Of a DNA stretch of 64,000 nt, positions 1 through 8,354 are shown in pieces. The notes beneath the pieces are model-generated. The model did no database searches, was not told the origin of the DNA, and saw nothing but the letters and a program-made list of their open reading frames with translations. How positions within the stretch are numbered: the first letter of the stretch is position 1; every line of letters starts with the position of its first letter. The stretch is taken from NCBI RefSeq assembly GCF_000298315.2, contig NZ_AEYE02000004.1, positions 62,001-126,000 on the forward strand, in the 5' to 3' direction. Both the position numbers and the translations under genes were made by a program. Source of the DNA: Rhizobium grahamii CCGE 502. Its GTDB lineage: Bacteria; Pseudomonadota; Alphaproteobacteria; Rhizobiales; Rhizobiaceae.

Positions 1-1
1 C

Positions 2-430
2 GGCAATGGCGACTTGCGTGGCGACGGTGTGGCGGTCATCGCCGCTGTCTTCTATGCCGGTTACATCCTGGCGATCGGCAAGCTTCGCAGCCGTTTCGAC
101 ACCGTCCGTATCATGCTCTGGAGTACTGCATCCGCCGCTGTCTGCATCTTTCCGCTTGGATTCTTCTACGAAGGCCACATGCTGCCGCCGACGGCCTATG
201 GCTGGCTAATCGTCTTCGGCCTTGCCTTCGTCAGTCACGCGGGCGGGCAGATGGCCATCGCCTATGCGCTCGCCTATCTGCCGGCCGCCTTCTCCTCACT
301 GACGCTGCTGCTGCAGCCTGTCGTGGCGGCAATCCTCGCCTGGGTGGTGCTCAGCGAGCCGATCGGCCCGATGCAGGCGATCGGCGGGGCGGTGGTGCTC
401 GCCGGGATTCTGGTTGCTCGGCGAGGCTAA
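2..430 (+). CDS. DMT/EamA-family permease, 3' end only
   Basis: This is the C-terminal part of a drug/metabolite transporter of the EamA family; the start lies before the window. The reading frame is open from base 2 to a TAA. About 142 residues remain, with four to five hydrophobic segments and the typical end of the second EamA repeat, in which the SSLTLLLQPVVAAILAWVVL segment is followed by a short loop and a last helix ending in basic residues. Such proteins are inner-membrane exporters or importers of small metabolites, and the substrate cannot be told from this fragment. It converges on the pyruvyl transferase gene with only 6 bases between the stops. Confidence 0.85.
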   Translation, partial: GNGDLRGDGVAVIAAVFYAGYILAIGKLRSRFDTVRIMLWSTASAAVCIFPLGFFYEGHMLPPTAYGWLIVFGLAFVSHAGGQMAIAYALAYLPAAFSSLTLLLQPVVAAILAWVVLSEPIGPMQAIGGAVVLAGILVARRG

Positions 431-436
431 TCTCAA

Positions 437-1456
437 TCAGGCGACCGCTGCAGGGGCGACGCGTCGCGCATCGAGGATGGCAAGCGCCTCGTCGACTGTC
501 GAGGCGAGTTCCGCCTTGTCGCTGTTGCAGGTGCCCCAGGCCGCGATGAAGCTGCTGGTCTTGCCATAGCTGTTATCGAGAACGCAGTGATCCGCGCCGA
601 GAAGCACGCACATGATGTGCCCGTGCATACGGTCGGTAATGACCTGGCGCGCCGAGCCCAGTAGAGCCACGCCGCGGTCGAAACGCTGCTGCGCCCGTTC
701 GCGATAGGCAAGCTCGGTCATCCGCGCGCGACCGCCGATACGGCCGGTCAGAAGGCCCTTCAGGATCGCGGCGTGCTTCGTCTGGCGCTGGAAATCGGCA
801 GGCTCATCGGGCCAGTCCGATTTGACGGTACCCGGACGCAAGGTTGCTGCCGTCAAGTCCTGTGCGGTACCGACTTCCTGGTCTTCGCGCAGATTGAGCA
901 GCAGCTCGTGCTGCGGCGTCGGCCGTGCGACCGGACCGATGCAGAAGGCCATGTCGGGGCAAAGGCGCGTTTCGCACTGGAACCAGCGCTGGGCAAATTC
1001 CAGGCTTCGCTGGTCGCGGACGAGCAGCGTGAACTGACCGTGACGCTCGATCGCGCGCGCAGTGCTGTCGACGTTCGCCTGTTCCTTGAAATGAATCGTC
1101 TGCGGCATCTGCACGATCGGCCGACCCTTGTGCTTGTCGAGCAGGCCTTCGCGGAACTGGCGGTAGCCGGCCCAGATGTCGCCGAAATTGCCGCCGCCAT
1201 GGAGGAAGATGCGACCGCTGCCGATCGCGCCGAGCATCCGGCCTTCATCGTAGGTCGGGATCTCGGTCACGTAGGTCGGGCGGGTGCGCTTGCGGTCAAA
1301 ATAGGCCAGTTCGCCGAGCCAGATGGCGCTGTCGCCGATGTTGTAGTGGTTCGGGAAGTCGAGAAGCGCAAAACGCTCGGACGGATCAAAGAGATCGGAA
1401 AGGCAATTGGCGATCACACCCTGAAGACGGTTGATGATCGTAATATTGGATTCCAT
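437..1456 (-). CDS. Polysaccharide pyruvyl transferase family protein
   Basis: This is likely a ketal pyruvyl transferase (ExoV/CsaB/WcaK fold) that moves pyruvate from phosphoenolpyruvate onto a sugar of a surface polysaccharide repeat unit, in the cytoplasm. Seen in the sequence are NIGDSAIW near residue 40, the hallmark glycine-rich GGGNFGD at about residues 87-93, and a C-terminal TDRMHGHIM segment typical of the family. I chose the ATG at 1456 because AAGGAG lies 6 bases upstream; an in-frame GTG at 1480 has no such site. It is the last gene of a minus-strand operon after the flippase and glycosyltransferase. Its length of 339 residues is normal. The polysaccharide concerned is unknown. 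Confidence 0.85.
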   Translation of the reverse strand: MESNITIINRLQGVIANCLSDLFDPSERFALLDFPNHYNIGDSAIWLGELAYFDRKRTRPTYVTEIPTYDEGRMLGAIGSGRIFLHGGGNFGDIWAGYRQFREGLLDKHKGRPIVQMPQTIHFKEQANVDSTARAIERHGQFTLLVRDQRSLEFAQRWFQCETRLCPDMAFCIGPVARPTPQHELLLNLREDQEVGTAQDLTAATLRPGTVKSDWPDEPADFQRQTKHAAILKGLLTGRIGGRARMTELAYRERAQQRFDRGVALLGSARQVITDRMHGHIMCVLLGADHCVLDNSYGKTSSFIAAWGTCNSDKAELASTVDEALAILDARRVAPAAVA

Positions 1457-1498
1457 GGAATGCTCCTTGTTTGCGGACACTTGGGTCCATGCAAGCGG

Positions 1499-2989
1499 CT
1501 AGGCTTCGGCCTGTTTGCGGAATGGGTTGAGGGACATGGCAAGCGCGATGTACGGACGGATGACCGAGCGGCCGAAGATCGGCAGGAAGGCGAGATAAAT
1601 CAGTCCGCCGAGACCGATGCTGAGGCCGAGCGCCAGCCAGCGGTTTTGAATATGCGCGAGGATGACTGGATGTGCGAACCAAACGCAGACCGCCATCAGC
1701 GCCGCGCCGCAGAAGGGCAGGGCGACGGCTTTCAGGGTGCTCTTGGCGTCGATATGCGCATATCGTGCAAGCACATATTGCTGATAGGGCATCGTCAGCC
1801 AGGCCCGCAATGTGTAGCCCGCGGCAACGGCCACGACGCCGTAGGGGACGAGCAGCCAGGTGAGGATCAGCGTCGTCGCGAGCTGCAGGGCAGCGACGGA
1901 CAGGATCGATTCCGCCCGGTTGACCGCGGAAAGCGCGGACGAGGCGAAGAAGTTCATGACAAAGGGAACCGCCATCAGTACGAGAACGGTGGCGATATCG
2001 CCGGCATTGCCCCACTTGTCGCCGAAGAGCAGGGCGATCATGTCGTTGGACAGAGCGCCGAAGCCGAGCAGCAGCGGGATGGTTCCGAGCGCGGCAGCGC
2101 CGACGATCTTGTTGTAGGCATTGCGGAAGGCCGTGTGGTCGTTCTGCAGGCGCGACAGCGTCACGAGCGACACGCTGCCGATCGGCGCCAGCACCGCTTG
2201 GCCGATCAGCTCGATCAGCCGCCAGGCAATGCGGTAGCGGCCGACTTCGACCGGGCCGAACCAGCGCGAAATGAAGATGTCCTGCACGCGGGCAAGCAGC
2301 ATCCACATCAGCTGGGTGACCACGAGGCTGATGCTGAAGAGGAAAACAGACCGGAACATCGGGACGTTGAAGCGAAACTTCGGCATCCAGGGATAGTAGA
2401 ACCAGCCGAGGAGCACGGTCACGGCAGCGTTGACCGCGGTCTGCGCCACGAGCGCCCAGACGCCCCAGCCGAGGAAGGCGCAGACGACGGCGGTGATGCC
2501 GGACAGCAGGCTGGCGGCGATCGCCTGCCCGGCAAGGCTCTTGTGGCCGAACTCGCGGGCAAGGCGGGCATTGTGGATGACTGCCAGCGACGAAATCGGA
2601 AGCAGCGGCGCCAGCCAGCGAAGAATGCCTGAGACCGATGGGTCGCGCACCAGATCGCCATAGTAGGGCGCGAAGAAGAACACGAGAGAGGCAACGATGC
2701 CGCTGAAGGCGATCGTCGCCCAGAAAGCCGTGTCGGCAAGCTCCTCGTCGAGATCGAGCTGGCGCGTGACGGCATCGCCGAGGCCGGCGTAGGCCAGCAC
2801 CCGGCCGATTTCCACGAACAGGCTCGCAAGCGCGAAGGTCCCGAAATCGCCTGGCCCGAGAATGCGCGCCAGGATGACGAAGATCACAAAGGTTGCGATC
2901 GTGCTCCATGCCACGCGGACGACCGACCAAAGGACGGAGAGCGCGGTTTTCTTCTTAAGCTCGGCGTGCGCAATTGCCGTATCGGCCAT
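1499..2989 (-). CDS. Polysaccharide flippase (Wzx/PST family)
   Basis: This is a 496-residue integral membrane protein of the oligosaccharidyl-lipid flippase superfamily (Wzx, ExoT, PssL type), expected to move lipid-linked repeat units across the inner membrane. The N-terminus is a short lysine-rich stretch followed by the first helix and the family-typical ILGPGDFGTFALASLF. Twelve to fourteen hydrophobic segments alternate with short loops up to the basic C-terminus NPFRKQAEA. It lies 42 bases before the pyruvyl transferase and 68 bases after the glycosyltransferase, so the three probably form one export and decoration unit. Which polymer it handles cannot be read from the sequence. Confidence 0.85.
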   Translation of the reverse strand: MADTAIAHAELKKKTALSVLWSVVRVAWSTIATFVIFVILARILGPGDFGTFALASLFVEIGRVLAYAGLGDAVTRQLDLDEELADTAFWATIAFSGIVASLVFFFAPYYGDLVRDPSVSGILRWLAPLLPISSLAVIHNARLAREFGHKSLAGQAIAASLLSGITAVVCAFLGWGVWALVAQTAVNAAVTVLLGWFYYPWMPKFRFNVPMFRSVFLFSISLVVTQLMWMLLARVQDIFISRWFGPVEVGRYRIAWRLIELIGQAVLAPIGSVSLVTLSRLQNDHTAFRNAYNKIVGAAALGTIPLLLGFGALSNDMIALLFGDKWGNAGDIATVLVLMAVPFVMNFFASSALSAVNRAESILSVAALQLATTLILTWLLVPYGVVAVAAGYTLRAWLTMPYQQYVLARYAHIDAKSTLKAVALPFCGAALMAVCVWFAHPVILAHIQNRWLALGLSIGLGGLIYLAFLPIFGRSVIRPYIALAMSLNPFRKQAEA

Positions 2990-3057
2990 GCATTATCCAA
3001 TCGAATCTGGCTCGCGATCAGTCTCGCGTTGTTTCCGGTGACGGCGAGGCGAGCCTC

Positions 3058-3975
3058 CTAGGCCGGCTGCTTTGCCTTCGGGGCCCGCCAGTAGGCGAGC
3101 ATGCCGGTCAGGTTGTCACGAAGCTGGCTGCGATAGGTCAGGCCAAGTTCCTCGTTGAGTTTCTGGCGCCCCATGGCTTCCATGAGCGCCTGGCGGATTT
3201 CCCAGCGCAACATGCCGCGCATGTTCGAGCGACGATCGAAGAGATATTTGGCGTACAGCGCTCCGTTGCCGAAGGCGTAGCCGGTCTGGAGGCGCTTGAT
3301 ATCAGAGAGCTCACGCCGTCCATGGAAGTGCTTGACAGCAAAATCGGGCAGATATTCGACGCGCACACCGGCATTGAAGGCGCGGTGGACATAGTCGGTG
3401 TCCTCGCCGGAGCGGAACGGCGACCCAGCCCCGAAGCGCGTGTCGAAGATCCCGATCTTTTCCACCAGACCATGCGGGAACGCCATGTTGGCGCCATGAA
3501 TGAAGCCGCCGGCATGCAGATCGCTGGTCAGTACCGCAGGCTCCATCTCGGGCTTGATCGTCACTGGCAGGTCGCGGGCATCACCAAGCTCGATCCGCCC
3601 ACCGCGCATGACCATCTCGGTATCCGAGCTGAAAAGCGCCGCAAGCGTCGTGAAATAGTCGGGGAAAATCTCGCAGTCGTCGTCGGTAAAGGCAAGGATA
3701 CGGCCTCTCGCAGCGTTCAGGCCCGTGTTGCGGGCGACGGCGAGACCGGGCTTGGCTTCGTAAATCAAGTTGGTCTTGATTGGCGCGGACGATGCCCATT
3801 GGCGAACGACGTCCGACGTCTCGTCCGTGGATCCATTGTCCACGAAGACCAGCTCAAGTCTCAGATAGTCTGCCTGCCGGGCGGCAACAGACACGGCATC
3901 CAGGCAGTTCGTCAGTCCATAGGCCCGATTTCTCGACGAGATAATCAGGCTGATGTCCACGGGCCGAGGAGGCAT
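3058..3975 (-). CDS. Family 2 glycosyltransferase
   Basis: This is a cytosolic GT-A-fold glycosyltransferase of 305 residues. The start of the Rossmann-like domain is DISLIISSRNRAYGL. DNGSTD at residues 46-51 contacts the nucleotide, and TDDD at about 97-100 is the metal-binding DxD equivalent. PGLAVARNTGLNAARG between them is also typical. The frame is open upstream to 4176, but the ATG at 3975 has AAGGGG just before it and begins directly at the domain, so I prefer it. It is the first gene of the polysaccharide operon and probably adds one sugar to the repeat unit. There are no membrane segments. Confidence 0.85.
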   Translation of the reverse strand: MPPRPVDISLIISSRNRAYGLTNCLDAVSVAARQADYLRLELVFVDNGSTDETSDVVRQWASSAPIKTNLIYEAKPGLAVARNTGLNAARGRILAFTDDDCEIFPDYFTTLAALFSSDTEMVMRGGRIELGDARDLPVTIKPEMEPAVLTSDLHAGGFIHGANMAFPHGLVEKIGIFDTRFGAGSPFRSGEDTDYVHRAFNAGVRVEYLPDFAVKHFHGRRELSDIKRLQTGYAFGNGALYAKYLFDRRSNMRGMLRWEIRQALMEAMGRQKLNEELGLTYRSQLRDNLTGMLAYWRAPKAKQPA

Positions 3976-4688
3976 GCAATTTCCCCTTCTGCGATCGATG
4001 TCAAGGCGAGGATAGGGCTGAGACCCCGCTTCGGCAAGGAGCTTTTTGCGCTGCAGCAAAATAGAACAGTCGGAGCAGTTCGCAGACGAATGTGGTAATT
4101 TCTTGCCGCAAGAAGACGCAAAATAAATACAAATATAAGTTCCGTCACATATCAAAGATTTGTGTGTAAATAACAATGTAAAATAATCTTACAAAGTTCT
4201 ATTGAAGCAGAATCAGAATTTTAATTTTGTAAAAATGAAGAGTTTTTACGCAATTTTGGCGAATTTTATAGTAAACAGTGGTGTATGCATAATGCGAATT
4301 ATTTTTTTATGGTGTGCTGGCAATAGCCGTTGCCGCGGTCGATAGTTCTTCGCAGAAACGATCCAGAGCACCCTTCTGGGTAGCATTATCTATAGCCAAT
4401 GGCATGAAGCGTTCGCTGTGCGCATTCGAGAATAGATGGGTAACGTATCTGGTGAAGCGTCGTTTCGCATGTCTTCATTGTCGTCCCGATCAGTCAACGC
4501 AGTGTTGTCCGGCAAAACTGCTGTGCAGACCATAAACACTACTGCGGCCAACGGCGGGTGGAAGTGCGGGCACCCAGATATCAGGGGAGGCATACGGGCA
4601 ACCGCCTGCTCGCAATGGCGCTGTTATCCCCAGCTATCCAGCGGGCGGACCGCCCGGCGTTGATGCCTTTCACCGGAGGGCGCTTTGC
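3976..4688. promoter_or_regulatory. Intergenic region, AT-rich in its first half
   Basis: No convincing gene lies here. From about 4100 to 4320 the DNA is strikingly AT-rich compared with the rest of the window, with many A and T runs. It sits directly upstream of the polysaccharide operon that reads leftwards. It is the probable promoter and control region of that operon and could bind a nucleoid-type regulator such as MucR/Ros, which prefers AT-rich sites upstream of exopolysaccharide genes in rhizobia. From 4320 to 4688 base composition returns to normal. Short open frames there have no ribosome-binding sites or recognisable products. Confidence 0.5.
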
Positions 4689-6311
4689 TTAGTTCATTTG
4701 CTGCGACAGCCATTTCTGGATAATCGAGACGTCTCCCTCGCCGAGGTCGTGTCCGCCGGAGATGACATCCGAATCGACTGTCGCGCCCGATTGCTTGAGG
4801 CGCGTTTCGAGTTCGTTCGCATACTTTCCGTAGGCATCCGTCTTTCCGCTGATAACAAGAAGATCCGTGCCCTTCAGATCGGCATGCGGATAGGTCTTCA
4901 AAACAGGCATCGAACGCAACAGCACCGCACGGTGCACCAGATTCGGATGCAGATAGAGCAGCGAGTTGAGCAGGTTCGCGCCATTGGAATACCCGACATA
5001 GACGATCTTCTTGGGATCCAGACCGTATGACGACACGGCGCCCTCGATAAAGGCGGCGAAGGCCTCTGCTTCGCTCTTGATGTCATCCTGGTCGAAGGAG
5101 AACGGCGTGATGCGCTTGTACCAGCGCGGGATGCCTTCCTCGGTCGCCCGTCCGCGCACACCAAGCAGCGTTGCACGCGGGGCGGCCTCATGCAGGAGTG
5201 GCATCAGCGTTGTTTCGTTACCGCCCGAACCGTGCAACAGCACGAACACGCTGCCGTCAGGGTCTGGCGGCGTATAGAAGCGGTGCACGAAAGGCAGGTC
5301 GCGATAGTTGACGCGCGGCTCGCCCGGCATCGAAAATTGCGGCAGCACGACCTTGAGGTCTTTGAGATCGGTGATCGGATCCTTGGGAACGAAGAGCTTG
5401 CTGCCTAGTGTGGCCTGCGGCTCGTCCACCATCATACCGGGCTTGTCAGTCGCCAGTTCGATCAGTGTGCCGCCCGGCTCGCGGGCATAGAGCGATTCGA
5501 AATATTTGCGATCGTGCAGGTTCGTCGCCGCCGCGCCGCCATCCTTGAGCGCATCGTGTACCTTATGGAGTTGCTTTTCGTCGGCGGCGCGGAAAGCGAC
5601 GTGGTCGGCAGTCCCTGTGCCCGGCGCGCCGGCCCAGAAGCCCTGAGCATTCCTGATGTCGACAATATCGCCCGATTCCGAGACGAGCCGGTCGATGTTG
5701 CCACGGCTCTCCTGGAAGCGATAGCCGAAATGCCGCTCCACGAAGTCGCGGCTTTCTGCCGGTTTTTCCGTCAGCAGGGTAACGCCGCGCACGCGCTGCA
5801 CGGCATGCTCGATCGGCACGCCGGCACCATCCCAGGTGGCCGGGGACTTCAGATTGCGGGCGCCGGCAAGCTTGACGATGATGTTGTCAGGGTCTTTCAG
5901 CCGCAGCACGGGTTCACCAAACTCGTCGGCCGGACCTTCGGAGCGAAACCCGAAACTCATGCAGCGCGTCAGCCAATAGCCGATACTGGAGGGATCGATG
6001 GCAAGTGAGAGTTCGCCGATCTGGCTATGGCCGACACGACCGGGCGAACCATCCTCCCAGACGAGGAAGGTCACCAGCGAGCCGGGGCTGCCCACGGTGT
6101 CTCCGTAGAAGAGATGCAGCTGCGTGGCGTCTTCGAATCCGGCGGTCTGCTTGACCAGCCGCATCCCGAGAAACCCCGCGTAGAAATCCACGTTTGCCTG
6201 CACCTTTCGGGTCAGAAGGGTCACGTGATGGATGCCAGATACCATTGAGTTCAGTCCGGATGGCGTGGAGGGCGTCGTAAGCGCCAGAATCAGTGCGAGT
6301 ATAAACGTCAT
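4689..6311 (-). CDS. Ring-cleaving dioxygenase/esterase fusion (MhqO-MhqD-like)
   Basis: This two-part protein has 540 residues. Residues 24-320 are two VOC (glyoxalase/extradiol dioxygenase) modules with the likely metal ligands His29 (in GIHHVTL), His237 (in GTADHVAF) and Glu285 (in TLIELAT). Residues 350-540 are an alpha/beta hydrolase with HGSGG, nucleophile Ser442 in GYSNGA, Asp492 and His521. In Bacillus subtilis the matching proteins MhqO and MhqD are separate and induced by quinones and catechols; here they are one chain, so quinone or catechol detoxification is a reasonable guess. The start ATG overlaps the stop of the upstream kinase gene (ATGA), which suggests coupling. An alternative ATG at 6245 lies directly before the VOC domain and would remove a short hydrophobic N-terminus. 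Confidence 0.8.
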   Translation of the reverse strand: MTFILALILALTTPSTPSGLNSMVSGIHHVTLLTRKVQANVDFYAGFLGMRLVKQTAGFEDATQLHLFYGDTVGSPGSLVTFLVWEDGSPGRVGHSQIGELSLAIDPSSIGYWLTRCMSFGFRSEGPADEFGEPVLRLKDPDNIIVKLAGARNLKSPATWDGAGVPIEHAVQRVRGVTLLTEKPAESRDFVERHFGYRFQESRGNIDRLVSESGDIVDIRNAQGFWAGAPGTGTADHVAFRAADEKQLHKVHDALKDGGAAATNLHDRKYFESLYAREPGGTLIELATDKPGMMVDEPQATLGSKLFVPKDPITDLKDLKVVLPQFSMPGEPRVNYRDLPFVHRFYTPPDPDGSVFVLLHGSGGNETTLMPLLHEAAPRATLLGVRGRATEEGIPRWYKRITPFSFDQDDIKSEAEAFAAFIEGAVSSYGLDPKKIVYVGYSNGANLLNSLLYLHPNLVHRAVLLRSMPVLKTYPHADLKGTDLLVISGKTDAYGKYANELETRLKQSGATVDSDVISGGHDLGEGDVSIIQKWLSQQMN

Positions 6312-7936
6312 GCCGTTACAATTGGAGTTTGCCTCGAAGGTTCCGCATAAAGAACTAGGCTATCTCCGCGCGGCTTCAAATCCAAACTGGCCAGTCCGGC
6401 CAAGACCTCCTGAAATTGCTGGAGGGTCGGCGGCTTGGTCATGTAGGCGCTAGCGCCAAGTCTTTTTGCCCGCTGCATGTCGCTTTCGTCGCTAGAAGTG
6501 CTCAGGATGCAAACGGGAATGGTCTTCAGCCGCGCGTCGGCCGAAAGCGCCCCGAGAACCTCGAAGCCGTCCATGATCGGCATGTTGATGTCGAGCAGTA
6601 CGAGATCGATTGCGGGGTCTCCATCGACTGTCGCGCGCTCCTGCAACAACCGCATGGCGTCGCGGCCGTTGCCGGCGACATGAAGGTTGAAGCTGACCTT
6701 GGCGCGCTGCATCAGCTTGATCTTCAGCAGTTGAACGTCGGCCGGGCTGTCCTCGACGAGCAGGACTTCGGCAAGCCTTACCGAGCCTTCGGGTGCTGGC
6801 GACAACATATTGGTAGCACGCCCATCCGGCAGATCTGCCGAGGCGGAAGCCGCAGGCCGGGCCAGCGGCAGTTCGACGACAAAGGTCGAGCCGGTGGGCT
6901 GCCGGCCTTCGCACCAGATCGCTCCGCCATGCAGTTGCGCGATGCGCCGGCAGATCGCAAGCCCAAGCCCAGTGCCCTCGATGCCGCGTCCCACCAGCCG
7001 TTTGAATGGCTGGAAAATGACCTCGCGATGCTCGGCGTCGATGCCCGGGCCGTTGTCCTGCACCGAAATTCGGCATATGGCGCCATCGCTTGCGACGGAT
7101 ATCTGGAGCTCGGGGCGGTCGACGCCGTAGCGGATTGCATTCGAAACGAGGTTCTGCAGCAGCTGCACCAGCAGCGTGGCATCGCCCATCACTTCGGGCA
7201 GATCGCCATAGGAAATCACCGCGCCGGAACTGGCGATCTGCTCGCGAAGGTTGCTCTCCACCCGTTCGATTGCTGCCGCAAGCGCGACGGGCTCCAATTC
7301 CAGCTCGCCCGAAACCTCGAGCTTGGTAAAGCCGGAAACCTTCACGATGAGATCTTCCATGTGATCCGCTGCGCCGACGACGTAGTCCAGCAATTCGCGG
7401 TCTTCGCCGGATAGCGTCGGGGAAATCTGCAGGATCTTGCTGAACGACTTGATCGTGCGCAGTGGCTCCTTCAGGTCGTGCGCCATCGCGCGGGTAAAGA
7501 TTTCCAGCGACTGCCGCTTCTGCTCCAGCTTGGCTTCGAGCTCGCCATGCATGATAGCGTTCTGGATGCACCAATGAAGGGTTTGCGGGGAGAGCGAATC
7601 CTTCGTCAGATAATCGCGCGCTCCGGCCTTCATCACCTCGACGGCGATGGTTTCGCTTCCTTGGCCGGTCAGCATGACGACGTTTGCAGTCGGATCCTGT
7701 TTTAGGATTTCTTCCAGCACGCCGATGCCGTCGCGGCCGGGCAGGGAGTAGTCCAGCAAGATGCAATCGGGACGTTTCTGCCCGCTCAGCGCAATTCCCT
7801 CGTCGCCGCTTTCGGCCTCGCGAACACTGTAGTGGGCCTCGGACACCCGCGAGAGCATGCGTCGATAGAACTCACGGTCGTCGACGTTGTCATCGACGAT
7901 GAGTATGGCGCAGTCGTCAGCCACGGTCGTCCCCAT
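6308..7936 (-). CDS. Hybrid receiver-histidine kinase-receiver protein
   Basis: This soluble phosphorelay protein has 542 residues. An N-terminal receiver has acceptor Asp62 in LLDYSLPG. A HisKA helix follows with His153 in MAHDLKEPLR, the phytochrome-kinase type. The ATPase has an N-box at QNLVSNAIRYG, DNGPGID and EGTGLGLA. A second receiver has Asp449 in LLDINMPIMDG. No membrane segment is seen, so its input is likely phosphate from a partner kinase through the first receiver. It starts 20 bases inside the preceding receiver gene and its stop overlaps the next start, so it belongs to the operon headed by the haem-PAS kinase. No DNA-binding output is present. Confidence 0.85.
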   Translation of the reverse strand: MGTTVADDCAILIVDDNVDDREFYRRMLSRVSEAHYSVREAESGDEGIALSGQKRPDCILLDYSLPGRDGIGVLEEILKQDPTANVVMLTGQGSETIAVEVMKAGARDYLTKDSLSPQTLHWCIQNAIMHGELEAKLEQKRQSLEIFTRAMAHDLKEPLRTIKSFSKILQISPTLSGEDRELLDYVVGAADHMEDLIVKVSGFTKLEVSGELELEPVALAAAIERVESNLREQIASSGAVISYGDLPEVMGDATLLVQLLQNLVSNAIRYGVDRPELQISVASDGAICRISVQDNGPGIDAEHREVIFQPFKRLVGRGIEGTGLGLAICRRIAQLHGGAIWCEGRQPTGSTFVVELPLARPAASASADLPDGRATNMLSPAPEGSVRLAEVLLVEDSPADVQLLKIKLMQRAKVSFNLHVAGNGRDAMRLLQERATVDGDPAIDLVLLDINMPIMDGFEVLGALSADARLKTIPVCILSTSSDESDMQRAKRLGASAYMTKPPTLQQFQEVLAGLASLDLKPRGDSLVLYAEPSRQTPIVTA

Positions 7937-8354
7937 CGGCGGGTAGGATGGCGATCTCGAACCAGTATTCCTTCAGCCGCTGTATGGCGGCGAAGAGGCC
8001 ATCGAGATCCACCGGCTTCTGCACATAGGTGTTGGCGCCGAGCGCATAGCACCCTTCAATGTCGCGCTCGTCGTCGGATGTCGTCAGGATCACGACCGGG
8101 ATCTTGCGCCATTCCGGATTGGATTTGATCGCCTCCAGCGTCTTGCGGCCGTCGAGGCCTGGCATGTTCAGATCCAACAGGATCAGGCCGGGGCGCGGCA
8201 TCATGGTGGCTAGCGCTTCCAGGGCATCGTGCCCCGACGCTGCCCAGCGGATAGGATTCTTCAGCTTGGCACGCTGAAAGGCGCGCAGCGTTGCCTCGAA
8301 ATCGTCTTCGCTGTCCTCGACGATGAGGATCGGCTGTGATTCACGCTGTGGCAT
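7917..8354 (-). CDS. Single-domain response regulator (Rcp1 type)
   Basis: This 145-residue receiver has no output domain. Seen are the acidic pair in IVEDSEDD, acceptor Asp61 in LLDLNMPGLDG, the Thr pair in ILTTSDD and the Lys in YVQKPVD. The long loop after the first helix and the VEDSEDD start resemble Rcp1, the partner of phytochrome-type kinases. I chose ATG 8354 because GAGAGG lies upstream and the receiver begins at once; longer in-frame starts only read into the kinase gene. It overlaps the end of the haem-PAS kinase by 14 bases and the start of the hybrid kinase by 20 bases, so it probably carries phosphate from the first to the second. Confidence 0.88.
   Translation of the reverse strand: MPQRESQPILIVEDSEDDFEATLRAFQRAKLKNPIRWAASGHDALEALATMMPRPGLILLDLNMPGLDGRKTLEAIKSNPEWRKIPVVILTTSDDERDIEGCYALGANTYVQKPVDLDGLFAAIQRLKEYWFEIAILPADGDDRG

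Noticed and set aside
773-2632. Open frame of 619 codons on the plus strand opposite the pyruvyl transferase and flippase genes
   Set aside because: It runs across two recognisable genes on the other strand, is full of Arg/Gln/Asp without a fold, and has no ribosome-binding site. Long antisense frames are common in GC-rich DNA.
4390-4663. Short open frames on both strands between the polysaccharide operon and the dioxygenase fusion
   Set aside because: They overlap each other, lack ribosome-binding sites and give Cys/Ser/Arg-rich products without features.
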